From: Salinimicrobium gaetbulicola
GTDB lineage: Bacteria > Bacteroidota > Bacteroidia > Flavobacteriales > Flavobacteriaceae
Direction of reading: 5' to 3'
Assembly (NCBI RefSeq): GCF_042676025.1
Contig: NZ_JBHTJP010000035.1
Coordinates: 620,001-684,000, forward strand
Length of the DNA: 64,000 nt
Part shown: piece by piece, positions 7,071 to 15,761 of the stretch
Numbering within the stretch: position 1 is the stretch's first letter
Layout: each line of letters begins with the position of its first letter
Program-made: the position numbers and the translations under genes
Notes under the pieces: model-generated
The model's database searches: none
Told to the model about the DNA's origin: nothing
What the model saw: only the letters and a program-made list of their open reading frames with translations

Positions 7071-7952
7071 TTATAAATTGAATTTATAACCGATCGTAAA
7101 ATCTATGGGGAAGCTGCCATTACTGTCCAGCACCAGGGAGACGATGTCGTTGTAACTAAAAGTTATGTAACTGGCCTCTGTGACCCTGTAATCGGTGCCA
7201 ATCCCAAAACTTAAAGGCGCCTTAAATGAAAGTCCGCTATCATGATTTACAGCTACCACGTTTCCGGTTTCATCCAGGATGTCTAACTGGTCTTCAGAGT
7301 AAATGAAAGTTGCCAGTTCAGCGTCGATATGAATATCAAACTTCTCAAATATCAAGGGTCTAAATCGGTAGTTTATGGAAAATTGGGTAGAGCCGTAGTG
7401 GTAATCATCTCTTTTAAATGATTGCCTAAGCTGAAGAAAAGCGGCATGCCTTCTGGCAAGATTAGGGTCGTAGAACTCGAATTCCAAACCGAGTATGGGC
7501 GCGATCTTGTTTTCGGGATTTTCAGTGTACCTGTTATTCGATAATCCCGTAAAAAGGCTCAGGCGGTGCTTTATGTTTGCTGTTGCGGCATTATACGAAT
7601 ACTCTTCCTGCACCAGTGCGTTATAACGGTTCACAAAATGTTTCAGACTGTAAAGAAGAAATTTTACATCGCGGGTATCTATCTCGGCATCACTAGTAAA
7701 ATCGGCTAACTGGGCTTTGAACTCTTCCTGGTTCACCCCTTCGACCTCAGAATTTTTAAGCTCCGCCATTCTTTTATACTTCTGAATGAAATAACGGTAA
7801 TCCTGATCTTTCTGGGCCCAATAAAGGCTTAAAGTTCCTTTCACTTCTCTTTTAAGACTTAAGGTGTCACCTTCTATAATAAAGACTTCCTGTGCCGAAA
7901 TCGAACCGGTAAAAAGTAATAAAACAATAAAAAGAATCTCTATTCTTCGCAT
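7071..7952 (-). CDS. exported protein of unknown function with probable outer-membrane beta-barrel end
   Basis: The 293-residue protein has a cleavable signal peptide (residues 1-20, ending ISAQ). The first half of the mature protein is helical and charged. The second half shows alternating hydrophobic/polar strands (GLEFEFYD, STQFSINYRFRPL, SFGIGTDYR, ASYITFSYNDI) and ends in FTIGYKFNL with a C-terminal hydrophobic residue, as in outer-membrane barrels. I do not recognise the family. It has its own transcription unit on the minus strand. Confidence 0.65.
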   Translation of the reverse strand: MRRIEILFIVLLLFTGSISAQEVFIIEGDTLSLKREVKGTLSLYWAQKDQDYRYFIQKYKRMAELKNSEVEGVNQEEFKAQLADFTSDAEIDTRDVKFLLYSLKHFVNRYNALVQEEYSYNAATANIKHRLSLFTGLSNNRYTENPENKIAPILGLEFEFYDPNLARRHAAFLQLRQSFKRDDYHYGSTQFSINYRFRPLIFEKFDIHIDAELATFIYSEDQLDILDETGNVVAVNHDSGLSFKAPLSFGIGTDYRVTEASYITFSYNDIVSLVLDSNGSFPIDFTIGYKFNL

Positions 7953-8002
7953 TTCTAGGGGTGTGTGTTATTAAAGATACTAAAAAATTATCTCCGGAAA
8001 TC

Positions 8003-9127
8003 TTATTTTTTGAAGCGGCGACCCTTCCAGGAATAACCTGAAAAGAGAGATAGAACAGCGATAAAGCTGCTCAAAAACGGGTAGATCAAACTGCACCAAA
8101 AATAATTTTTGAGAACTTTTTCTCTCTCAAAAAAACGAGCGCAATTGTAAATAAGTATAAAATCTATATTAAACTTTAATAGGAACGGGAAGAGCAAGAG
8201 AGCAGGAGAGATCTTTTCAAGCAATACTCCAACCATAGTTAAAACCAGGATCAGGTTCATTGAAAGAACGATTAACCCCACAAATTTTCCGAAAAAGTTA
8301 TTGTACGCGGAGGTTTTTGCTGCCCAACGTATGCGTTGAGCGATAAGGCTACTCCAGTTGGGTTGAGCCTGGGTGGTAACGATCGCCGACTTGCTTTTCA
8401 AAAATGCTGTTTTCAAGCCCTCTTTTCTGAACTTTTCCAGGAGGAAGATATCGTCCCCGCTGGCTATTTTTTCATTCCCTTTAAAGCCATTCACTTCCTC
8501 AAAAGCCTTTTTCTCGTAACAGAAATTTGCCCCATTGCTCATAAAAGGCAGGTCAACACCAAATCCGCCGATGGTGGCCCCTTGCAGGCTGAAGACGTCA
8601 ATTTCCTGAAATGAAGCAAGAAATCCTTTTGATGGAGAGATCTTTACAGGCCCCGCGATCATTTTTGCGTTCCATTCTACGATCGCGGAATTGAATTCCT
8701 GCAGCCAGGCTTCAGGAACCGTGCAGTCTGCATCGGTAGTAATAATATACTCGTGTTTCGCTTTTTTGATGGCAGTGGTGATCGCGTCTTTTTTCGGGCT
8801 TCCGAAGGTTCGGTTATTCTGAAGTAGTGTAAGTTCCAACTTCAGATTTTCCTCTATGAACTTATTGCACAATTCTTCCGAAGCATCTTCGGATGCATCA
8901 TTGACCAAAATTATCTCAAATAATTCCGCGGGGTAGTTCAGGTTCTTAAGAGAATAAAAGAGAGGGGAGAGGTTATTAGCTTCATTTCTGAAGGGGATGA
9001 TGACCGAAAAACGGGTTTTTGGAGGATGCACATTTCCGAAGAAATCCTGAGTTTTGGAAAAGCCATACAGTAAAAATAAGATCAGGAAAACGTAGGCAAG
9101 ACTGACTAAAATGATCAGGATGCTCAT
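8003..9127 (-). CDS. family 2 glycosyltransferase, membrane-anchored
   Basis: The 374-residue protein has an N-terminal membrane helix (about 3-24), then a GT-A fold domain: FSVIIPFRNEANNL, LVNDASEDAS, TTDADCTV (the DxD-type metal site) and the acceptor-side motif QRIRWAAK. C-terminal membrane helices follow (about 285-365). This is the GT2 architecture of inverting enzymes that glycosylate lipid or polysaccharide acceptors at the cytoplasmic face. Its start overlaps the stop of the upstream gene by 4 nt (ATGA), so the two are translationally coupled and probably act in one envelope glycolipid pathway. The exact acceptor is unknown. Confidence 0.88.
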   Translation of the reverse strand: MSILIILVSLAYVFLILFLLYGFSKTQDFFGNVHPPKTRFSVIIPFRNEANNLSPLFYSLKNLNYPAELFEIILVNDASEDASEELCNKFIEENLKLELTLLQNNRTFGSPKKDAITTAIKKAKHEYIITTDADCTVPEAWLQEFNSAIVEWNAKMIAGPVKISPSKGFLASFQEIDVFSLQGATIGGFGVDLPFMSNGANFCYEKKAFEEVNGFKGNEKIASGDDIFLLEKFRKEGLKTAFLKSKSAIVTTQAQPNWSSLIAQRIRWAAKTSAYNNFFGKFVGLIVLSMNLILVLTMVGVLLEKISPALLLFPFLLKFNIDFILIYNCARFFEREKVLKNYFWCSLIYPFLSSFIAVLSLFSGYSWKGRRFKK

Positions 9128-10089
9128 GCTTTGACCGGTCTTGTCTTTTTATACTTGAGTACAAAATAACTTCCAAAGACCCCCGGAATGGCGAAATTCA
9201 GGATCCAGACCGTCAGGACGATGCTTAAGATCACGATCTGCGGCACATCCAGTAGGCCAAAGATCCACACCGCGAAACCTCCTTTAATAAGGGCGTCAAA
9301 AATGATCATGGTAGGTATGATGCTCGCCAGGATATAGGTGCTGAAAACCGCCGCGATCAACAACGGGTAAGAAACTTCCACCTGGAAGACCAGCAGTAAA
9401 AAATAGAACTGGTGCGTGAAGATCAGGTAACGGGCGCTGGCATAGATGAGCGTATTCCAGCGAATATTTTCGGGTACGTTGAAAAATGAGTCCTCCAGGC
9501 GTTGAATGGAATACCCCTTCAACCTGATCCTGAACTTTTTCATGATCCAGTAAATAAGGAAAGGAGAGATCAAAAGTCCGCTCACTAATACAACATTGAT
9601 CAGCGGTAATGGCAGGTCCAAAGAGGTGATAAGGAAGAGTAATCCTGCGATTCCGAAGAAATAAGTAGCGAAAAGCTGTGCCATATTTCCCATAAAATTC
9701 AGGAAGATGATCTTTCTCCAGTTACTGCGGGCGTAATACAGGCATTTGGCGCCATACTCCCCGATTCGGCTGGGCGTGAAAATGGCCGCGGTAAATGAAG
9801 CCAGGCTCTCCCGCATCGCACTTTTAAATGACTGTCTTCTCACGCTGCTGCTGAGGGTTTGCCATTTCAGGATCTCAAAATACCAGTTGAAAAAGGTCAG
9901 CGCGCATAAAATAAGAATATTCGTGATCGAGAAAACCCTGTATTTAAAAAGGATCTCAAGGAATTGCTGGAGATTCATTTTCTCGTCGGAAGTGATCTTG
10001 TACCAAATAAAATACACTGCTGCCGAAACCACCAGGACCTTGAGAGCGAGTGACAATAATTGATTAGCTTTGTGCGATGTGATCCGCAT
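9124..10089 (-). CDS. UPF0104/lysylphosphatidylglycerol synthase-like membrane protein
   Basis: The 321-residue polytopic protein has about seven or eight predicted helices. It carries the family pattern RESLASFTAAIFTPSRIGEYGAKCLYY, which corresponds to the conserved E-S-x-x-x-P-x-R-x-G-E stretch of the LPG_synthase_TM (YbhN-like) family. In MprF these helices flip aminoacyl-lipids. The stand-alone forms are thought to move lipids or glycolipids. Coupling with a GT2 gene suggests a substrate made by that enzyme. The gene is divergent from ruvC. Confidence 0.82.
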   Translation of the reverse strand: MRITSHKANQLLSLALKVLVVSAAVYFIWYKITSDEKMNLQQFLEILFKYRVFSITNILILCALTFFNWYFEILKWQTLSSSVRRQSFKSAMRESLASFTAAIFTPSRIGEYGAKCLYYARSNWRKIIFLNFMGNMAQLFATYFFGIAGLLFLITSLDLPLPLINVVLVSGLLISPFLIYWIMKKFRIRLKGYSIQRLEDSFFNVPENIRWNTLIYASARYLIFTHQFYFLLLVFQVEVSYPLLIAAVFSTYILASIIPTMIIFDALIKGGFAVWIFGLLDVPQIVILSIVLTVWILNFAIPGVFGSYFVLKYKKTRPVKA

Positions 10090-10169
10090 AGATTTTTTTA
10101 GGGAGGTAATTGCTGCTTTCCTTTGAAATATCGATATTTTAGGAACTGTCTTGCAATAATACGAAGCTT

Positions 10170-10727
10170 TTGAATACCGAAAAAATCATTTTAGGCATTG
10201 ACCCGGGAACCACCATCATGGGGTTTGGCCTTATCAAGGTGGTGAACAAGAAAATGTCTTTTTTGCAACTCAATGAACTGCAGCTGCAAAAATATGATGA
10301 TCATTATGTGAAACTCAAGCTCATTTTTGAGCGTACCATTGAGTTGATAGATACCTGGCATCCGGATGAGATCGCTATTGAAGCTCCTTTCTTCGGAAAG
10401 AACGTGCAATCTATGTTGAAGCTGGGTCGCGCACAGGGAGTAGCGATGGCAGCTGGACTGAGCAGGGAAGTGCCGGTTACCGAATACTCCCCGAAAAAGA
10501 TAAAAATGGCCATCACCGGAAACGGAAATGCCAGTAAGGAACAGGTGGCAAAAATGCTTCAGAGCTTACTTTCTCTAAAGACCCTCCCGAAGAACCTCGA
10601 TGCCACCGACGGACTCGCAGCGGCGGTTTGTCATTTCTACAATTCCGGAAAAGTGGTGGCCGGGAAAAGCTATACCGGATGGGAAGCTTTTGTGAAACAA
10701 AATGCCGAAAAGGTCAATAAACAATGA
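10170..10727 (+). CDS. ruvC: Holliday junction resolvase RuvC
   Basis: The 185-residue protein has the RuvC RNase-H-like fold. The first catalytic Asp is in LGIDPGTT and the second acidic residue in EIAIEAPFF. The basic DNA-binding region runs YSPKKIKMAITGNG, and the closing acidic pair is in DATDGLAAAVCH. It dimerises to cut Holliday junctions together with RuvAB. The first residues read L-N-T-E-K-I-I-L-G-I-D from a TTG at 10170. No ATG gives the conserved N-terminus, so TTG is the likely start. It is followed by a short AT-rich gap, the four-helix-bundle gene and hemW. Confidence 0.95.
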   Translation: MNTEKIILGIDPGTTIMGFGLIKVVNKKMSFLQLNELQLQKYDDHYVKLKLIFERTIELIDTWHPDEIAIEAPFFGKNVQSMLKLGRAQGVAMAAGLSREVPVTEYSPKKIKMAITGNGNASKEQVAKMLQSLLSLKTLPKNLDATDGLAAAVCHFYNSGKVVAGKSYTGWEAFVKQNAEKVNKQ

Positions 10728-10761
10728 TCAATTAGCAATAAACAATTAAGACAATGGAGTT

Positions 10762-11115
10762 ATGGAGGGAAAAGAAAATGTTCTGGAGAATAAGTCTTAT
10801 CAGTTTGCTTTAAATGTTGTCAAACTTTATAAAGAGCTGGTAATTAATAAGGAATATGTACTTTCTCAACAGTTTTTGAAATCCGGAACTTCTATTGGCG
10901 CAAATGTTGCAGAAGCAAATGGTGCAATCTCCACCGCAGACTTTTCGGCAAAAGTATCCATCGCTTATAAAGAAAGTCTTGAGTGTAAATATTGGTTAAA
11001 GCTGCTAAAAGATTCTGGTTATATAAAGAAAGAAGATTTTCAAAATTTATTTGAACAGTCAGATGAATTATCAAGGATCCTTTTCTCAATTTTAAAAAAG
11101 ACCCGAATAAAATAG
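10762..11115 (+). CDS. four helix bundle protein (23S rRNA intervening-sequence protein family)
   Basis: The 117-residue, all-helical protein has the typical IVP signature. YQFALNVVKLYKEL opens helix 1, QFLKSGTSIGANVAEANGA follows with the conserved S-I-G-A-N-x-x-E-A core, and FSAKVSIAYKESLECKYWLKLL and DELSRIL make the last helices. Family members form pentameric bundles. They are found in 23S rRNA intervening sequences and, more often in Bacteroidota, as solitary genes next to unrelated genes. This one sits between ruvC and hemW with 34 nt and 17 nt gaps, and it is AT-richer than both, so it may be a recent insertion. Function is unknown. Confidence 0.9.
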   Translation: MEGKENVLENKSYQFALNVVKLYKELVINKEYVLSQQFLKSGTSIGANVAEANGAISTADFSAKVSIAYKESLECKYWLKLLKDSGYIKKEDFQNLFEQSDELSRILFSILKKTRIK

Positions 11116-11132
11116 GTTAAGATCTCCCGCTC

Positions 11133-12266
11133 ATGGCAGGTATTTATATACATATTCCATTTTGCAAACAGGCCTGTCACTACTGTGATTTCCATTTTTC
11201 GACTTCGGTGAAAAAGAAGCCGGCCATGGTTGACGCACTGTGTAAGGAGCTAACGCTTCGGAAAAATGAGGTTTCAGAACCTGTAGAGACCATCTATTTT
11301 GGTGGCGGGACTCCGTCCCTTCTGGAAAAGAAAGAGCTAGAGCAGATCTTTAAGGTGATCTACGACACTTATTCAGTAGTTGCGAAGGCAGAAATTACCC
11401 TGGAAGCCAACCCAGATGATCTTTCCGAAGAAAAAATAAAAATGCTGGCTGCTTCTCCCATAAACCGTTTAAGTATTGGGGTGCAGTCCTTTTTTGAGAA
11501 AGACCTAAAGTTGATGAACCGGGCGCACAATGAAAAGGAAGCGCTCGATTGCATTCAGCTTGCGAAGAAATATTTCGATAATATTTCCATCGATCTTATT
11601 TACGGTATTCCGGGAATGAGCAATGAACGCTGGAAAGAAAACCTTCAAATTGCATTAGATCTTGAGGTGCCGCATATTTCCAGCTACGCGCTTACCGTTG
11701 AACCGCGCACCGCATTAAAAAGCATGATCGAAAAAGGCAAGATCGCGCCGGTGGATGAAGACCTGGCGAGGCAGCAATACGAGATCATGATCGAGGTCCT
11801 GGAAAAGGCCGGATTTGATAATTATGAATTTTCCAATTTCGGAAAACCTGGATACTTTTCTCAAAACAATACCGCCTACTGGTTTGGTAAACCCTACCTG
11901 GGAATTGGTCCCTCGGCCCATTCATTTGATGGCCGGAAAAGAAGCTGGAATGTAAGCAACAATACGTTGTATATCAAATCTCTTGAAAAAGACGAATTGC
12001 CGGCCGAAGTGGAAAACCTTAATGAGAATGACCGGTACAACGAATATGTGATGACCCGCCTTCGTACCAAATGGGGTATTTCCATTTCAGAAGTGGAAAG
12101 CAGGTTTGGCGCACCTGTCAAAGATTATTTGCTGCAGGAGGCAAAAAGTTTGTTGGAAAAAGGACTTTTAGAGCAGAAAGCTGATACTATAAAGGTCTCG
12201 AAAAAAGGGAAATTCCTGAGTGACGGGATCGCGGCAGAATTGTTTTTGGTAGATTTGGAATTGTAA
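11133..12266 (+). CDS. hemW: HemW-type radical SAM heme chaperone / coproporphyrinogen oxidase-like protein
   Basis: The 377-residue protein begins MAGIYIHIPFC. The radical SAM cluster cysteines are C11, C15 and C18 (CxxxCxxC), and the third residue after them is Phe as in HemW. YFGGGTPS is the SAM-binding glycine motif, and RLSIGVQSF and DLIYGIPG are family landmarks. The C-terminal HemN_C domain is present (from about residue 300). HemW delivers heme to respiratory enzymes. True HemN has a different N-terminus, so oxygen-independent coproporphyrinogen oxidase activity is unlikely. The length is normal. Confidence 0.92.
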   Translation: MAGIYIHIPFCKQACHYCDFHFSTSVKKKPAMVDALCKELTLRKNEVSEPVETIYFGGGTPSLLEKKELEQIFKVIYDTYSVVAKAEITLEANPDDLSEEKIKMLAASPINRLSIGVQSFFEKDLKLMNRAHNEKEALDCIQLAKKYFDNISIDLIYGIPGMSNERWKENLQIALDLEVPHISSYALTVEPRTALKSMIEKGKIAPVDEDLARQQYEIMIEVLEKAGFDNYEFSNFGKPGYFSQNNTAYWFGKPYLGIGPSAHSFDGRKRSWNVSNNTLYIKSLEKDELPAEVENLNENDRYNEYVMTRLRTKWGISISEVESRFGAPVKDYLLQEAKSLLEKGLLEQKADTIKVSKKGKFLSDGIAAELFLVDLEL

Positions 12267-12350
12267 CTCTAAAAAGCGTCATCAACTGATGTTTTTTGGT
12301 CTTTCTGAAGAAGATATGATAAAATTAAATCTGCAGCTTACAACTTAACC

Positions 12351-13100
12351 ATGATAGCAAAGATCCAGTATAAAGATCGGGAGTTTGAGATCGATCTGTC
12401 CAAACCATTCGATATTTCACTTTCTTTAAGAGGTGACGACAGAAATCCAATTGCCTGGTATCTCAAAGCTCCAAAAATAGAGCCGGTGCGTGAGGGAAAC
12501 TGGATAGGAAAAGTGAGTGAAGGAGCATCGACCAATTTCAATAATGTTTATTTCAATCCGCATGGGCACGCCACACATACCGAATGCGTAGGCCATATCA
12601 CACCCGAATTTCACAGCATCAATGAAAGCTTGAAAACCTTCTTTTTTCAAGCGAAACTGATATCCATTTCACCTGAAGCGATCGGCGAGGATGAGGTGAT
12701 CACAAAAGAGGCTGTTCAGGATCTTTTAAAACCTAATGAGGTGGAAGCCCTGGTAATTCGAACCCTCCCCAATACCATCGCGAAACGAAGTAAGAAATAT
12801 TCTCACACCAATCCTCCTTATCTGGAAGAAGCTGCTGCAAAATATATCAGGGAGTGCGGAGTGGAACATTTGCTGGTAGACCTGCCTTCTGTAGACAAAG
12901 AAAAGGATGAAGGGAAATTGCTGGCTCATAAGGCATTTTGGAATTATCCTAAAAACACCCGTTTTGAAGCTACTATTACCGAGCTGGTCTATGTGCCTTC
13001 AAAAGTGGAAGACGGAACGTATTTTCTGAACCTTCAGCCTGCTTCCTTTGAAAATGATGCCGCGCCTTCAAAGCCTGTACTTTATAAAATCGAAAAATGA
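12351..13100 (+). CDS. cyclase-family hydrolase (kynurenine formamidase-like fold)
   Basis: The 249-residue cytosolic protein opens with the family phrase FDISLSLRGDDRNPIAWY. The metal-binding motif of the cyclase family (PF04199, usually HxGTHxD) appears here as NPHGHATHTECVGH. The usual Asp after the second His is replaced by Glu. The conserved LVDLPSVDKEKD segment is near residue 180. Family members hydrolyse formyl-kynurenine or related amides or cyclic substrates. The reaction here cannot be set. Its stop overlaps the DUF4260 gene by 4 nt, and the unit continues into the YjbR-like gene. Confidence 0.8.
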   Translation: MIAKIQYKDREFEIDLSKPFDISLSLRGDDRNPIAWYLKAPKIEPVREGNWIGKVSEGASTNFNNVYFNPHGHATHTECVGHITPEFHSINESLKTFFFQAKLISISPEAIGEDEVITKEAVQDLLKPNEVEALVIRTLPNTIAKRSKKYSHTNPPYLEEAAAKYIRECGVEHLLVDLPSVDKEKDEGKLLAHKAFWNYPKNTRFEATITELVYVPSKVEDGTYFLNLQPASFENDAAPSKPVLYKIEK

Positions 13101-13465
13101 ATTTGACTTTAAAATTGGAAGAGCTGGCTATGCTCTTACTGGGAATGTTTTTGTTCCAATTTCTTGAATATGACTGGTGGATCTTTGCCGCCCTGTTCTT
13201 TGTGCCAGATGTTGGTATGCTGGGTTATCTCTTCGGAAATAGAATTGGCGCTGCCTCCTATAATTTCTTTCACCATAAAGGATTGGCTGTCCTGCTATAC
13301 ATTCTCGGATTAAATCTATCTTCTCCGGAATTACAACTTGCAGGCCTGGTTCTGTTCTCTCACGCCTCTTTCGACAGGCTGCTGGGTTACGGACTTAAAT
13401 ATGAACAAGGCTTTAAATTCACTCATCTTGGTAAAATTGGAAAGGCTTCAAAAGCTACAGAGTGA
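13097..13465 (+). CDS. DUF4260 membrane protein
   Basis: The 122-residue protein has three or four membrane segments. The pattern FVPDVGMLGYLFG, YNFFHHKGLAVLLY and HASFDRLLGYGLKY is that of DUF4260, small integral membrane proteins of unknown role that are widespread in soil and marine bacteria. The ATG overlaps the cyclase stop codon (ATGA), showing translational coupling. Confidence 0.85.
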   Translation: MNLTLKLEELAMLLLGMFLFQFLEYDWWIFAALFFVPDVGMLGYLFGNRIGAASYNFFHHKGLAVLLYILGLNLSSPELQLAGLVLFSHASFDRLLGYGLKYEQGFKFTHLGKIGKASKATE

Positions 13466-13488
13466 TCCTGATTTCTGAAACTTCTGAG

Positions 13489-13496
13489 TATCTTTG
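13489..13496 (+). promoter_or_regulatory. -7 box upstream of the YjbR-like gene
   Basis: TATCTTTG (13489-13496) is a perfect TAnnTTTG element, 36 nt before the ATG at 13533. A -33 TTG is not exact (CTG at 13468-13470). It lies between the DUF4260 stop and the next start. It also argues that the in-frame TTG at 13494 is not the true start of the downstream gene. Confidence 0.5.
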
Positions 13497-13532
13497 AGGA
13501 AACCCTTTAATAAAGGTTTAAAGATCAAAGTT

Positions 13533-13895
13533 ATGGATATAGAATCCTTCAGGTTGTACTGTCTCGCTAAAAAAGGAGTCACAGAGGAATTTCCTTTTGA
13601 TGAGAAAACCCTTGTGTTTAAAGTGATGAATAAGATGTTCGCTTTATGTGGGTTAGAGCGTATACCTCTTCAGATCGCTTTAAAATGTGATCCTGAGCGG
13701 GCGATCGAATTGCGGGAAGAGTATGACGGCCTTATTACCGGGGCTTATCATATGAATAAAACTCACTGGAATTCCCTGGTCGTTGAAATGTTGCCTCCAG
13801 GTCTGGTCAGGGAATTGATCGACCACTCCTATGACCTGATCGTAAAAAGCCTTCCGAAAAAAGTACAGGAAGAATTAAAAAATATTGAAAACTGA
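13533..13895 (+). CDS. MmcQ/YjbR-family protein
   Basis: The 120-residue protein has the YjbR fold. MDIESFRLYCLAKKGVTEEFPF opens it, and the core KVMNKMFALCGL, LKCDPERAIELREEY and HMNKTHWNSLVVE is conserved, the last being the K-x-H-W-N signature of the family. The fold is CyaY-like and DNA binding has been proposed, but the biological role is unresolved. ATG 13533 is chosen because the family N-terminus starts there and because a -7 box covers the upstream TTG. The next gene starts 3 nt after the stop, so it is co-transcribed with the MutS-like gene. Confidence 0.85.
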   Translation: MDIESFRLYCLAKKGVTEEFPFDEKTLVFKVMNKMFALCGLERIPLQIALKCDPERAIELREEYDGLITGAYHMNKTHWNSLVVEMLPPGLVRELIDHSYDLIVKSLPKKVQEELKNIEN

Positions 13896-13898
13896 TTA

Positions 13899-15671
13899 AT
13901 GAGCGATCCCCGAAGTTTTTACAAAACCCAAATTGAAAAATATAGTACACACTTAAGTACAGCCTCCAAAAAACTGGCTTTTTCCAGCCTGTTGAGATTA
14001 CTGGTCTTCCTCGTAATGGCCTACCTGGTCTATCATTTCTTCGGAAACAGCAGTGTGATTACGGCGACCCTTGTTATAGGGATCGCGATCTTTTTATTTC
14101 TTGTTTCCAGGCATTCAGATCTAAGATACGAGCGCGATAAATACCGGGAGCTAATTAAGATCAATGAAAATGAACTGGAAGTGCTCGACCGGAAGTTTCT
14201 GCATTTGCCAGACGGTTCAGAATTTGAAGATCCATTGCACCCTTTTAGTCAGGATATTGATCTCTTCGGAAGGGCTTCCTTTTTTCAGTATTTGAACAGA
14301 ACAGCACTGGTTGAAGGTAAGCAGGTGCTTGCCCAGATGTTATTGTCCAACAACATAGACAAGATCGAGAGGAAGCAGGAAGCTGCTAAGGAGCTTGGTG
14401 AAAAAGCTGACTGGCGACAAAATTTTTCGGCACTGGCAACCCTTGTGAAAACCGAAACACGAACGGGGACCATCCTCAACTGGCTGAAGAATTACAAAAC
14501 ATTTGTTCCAAAGGTTATGAAATGGTTGCCTTTTGCATTTTCGATCCTCTCCGGAATTGTTATCGCTGCTTATTATTTTAACCTCATAGGCGGAATTGAA
14601 TTGGGACTTTGGTTTTTTACAGGGCTTGGCATTACCGGGATCTACTTAAAAAAGATCAGCCTGTTGTCTTCCAGTGTGAGCAAAGTGCAGGATACTTTTC
14701 ACCAGTATTATCAATTGCTATCTCTTATAGAAAACACCGAATTTTCTTCAGAATTATTAAAAGAGAAAAAACAATTGATCTATTCTGAAAAGCAGAAGGC
14801 ATCTGCTACTCTAAGAAAATTTTCCAAAGCCATTGACGCCCTTGATCAGCGAAACAATATGATCTTTGGAATTTTTGGGAACGGATTTTTGCTTTGGGAT
14901 TTGCGACAATCATATAAACTGGAAACCTGGATAAGAGAAAATTCTGAAAGTGTTGAAAAATGGTTTAACGCCATCGAATTTTTAGATGCCTATAATACCC
15001 TGGGGAACTTCGCCTTTAACCATCCCAAATATGTGTTCCCTGATATAAACCATGATTCCCATATTGCCGAAGCCACTCAGCTGGCTCATCCTTTGCTGGA
15101 TCCTGAAAAAAGGATCGCCAATGATTTTTCCATTGAAAAGGAGCAGTTCTTTATCATTACCGGGGCAAACATGGCAGGGAAAAGTACCTTTTTGAGAACC
15201 GTAAGTTTACAGATCCTGATGGCCAATGTAGGTTTACCGGTTTGTGGAGCTTCCTGCAGATACTCTCCCATTAAACTTATCACCAGCATGAGGACTACAG
15301 ATTCTCTTACAGACGATGAATCTTATTTCTTTTCAGAACTAAAACGCCTGAAATATATCGTAGAAGAGATCAAGACCGATAAGTATTTTATCATTTTAGA
15401 CGAGATCCTCAAAGGCACGAACAGTACAGACAAAGCCATAGGCTCCCGGAAATTTATTGAAAAGCTGGTGAGATCTAGATCCACCGGGATCATTGCTACT
15501 CATGACCTGAGCCTCTGCGAAGTGACCGAAGTGTTGCCTCAGGTGAAGAATTATTATTTTGACGCCGAGATCATCAATGACGAGCTGAACTTTGATTATC
15601 GCTTCAAAAAAGGAATTTGTCAAAATATGAACGCTTCATTCCTGCTGAAGAAAATGGAAATTGTAGATTGA
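13899..15671 (+). CDS. membrane-anchored MutS-family ATPase
   Basis: The 590-residue protein has two predicted membrane helices near the N-terminus (about 26-68) and another hydrophobic hairpin at about 205-250. A MutS-like core and ATPase domain follow: Walker A GANMAGKST at 422-430, then TDSLTDDESYFFSELKR, and Walker B IILDEILKGTNS, with the H-loop in IATHDLS. Domains I and II of true MutS (mismatch recognition) are absent, so it is unlikely to do mismatch repair directly. Such membrane MutS homologues are common in Bacteroidota and uncharacterised. The ATPase residues are all intact. Confidence 0.88.
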   Translation: MSDPRSFYKTQIEKYSTHLSTASKKLAFSSLLRLLVFLVMAYLVYHFFGNSSVITATLVIGIAIFLFLVSRHSDLRYERDKYRELIKINENELEVLDRKFLHLPDGSEFEDPLHPFSQDIDLFGRASFFQYLNRTALVEGKQVLAQMLLSNNIDKIERKQEAAKELGEKADWRQNFSALATLVKTETRTGTILNWLKNYKTFVPKVMKWLPFAFSILSGIVIAAYYFNLIGGIELGLWFFTGLGITGIYLKKISLLSSSVSKVQDTFHQYYQLLSLIENTEFSSELLKEKKQLIYSEKQKASATLRKFSKAIDALDQRNNMIFGIFGNGFLLWDLRQSYKLETWIRENSESVEKWFNAIEFLDAYNTLGNFAFNHPKYVFPDINHDSHIAEATQLAHPLLDPEKRIANDFSIEKEQFFIITGANMAGKSTFLRTVSLQILMANVGLPVCGASCRYSPIKLITSMRTTDSLTDDESYFFSELKRLKYIVEEIKTDKYFIILDEILKGTNSTDKAIGSRKFIEKLVRSRSTGIIATHDLSLCEVTEVLPQVKNYYFDAEIINDELNFDYRFKKGICQNMNASFLLKKMEIVD

Positions 15672-15761
15672 CGTGGTGAGTAAAAAGATGACAGTGGGAC
15701 AGAGGAAGGTGTACGGGAAACCTTGGAATTTGAAATTTGAAAAATTGGAATTTGTGCAGGC

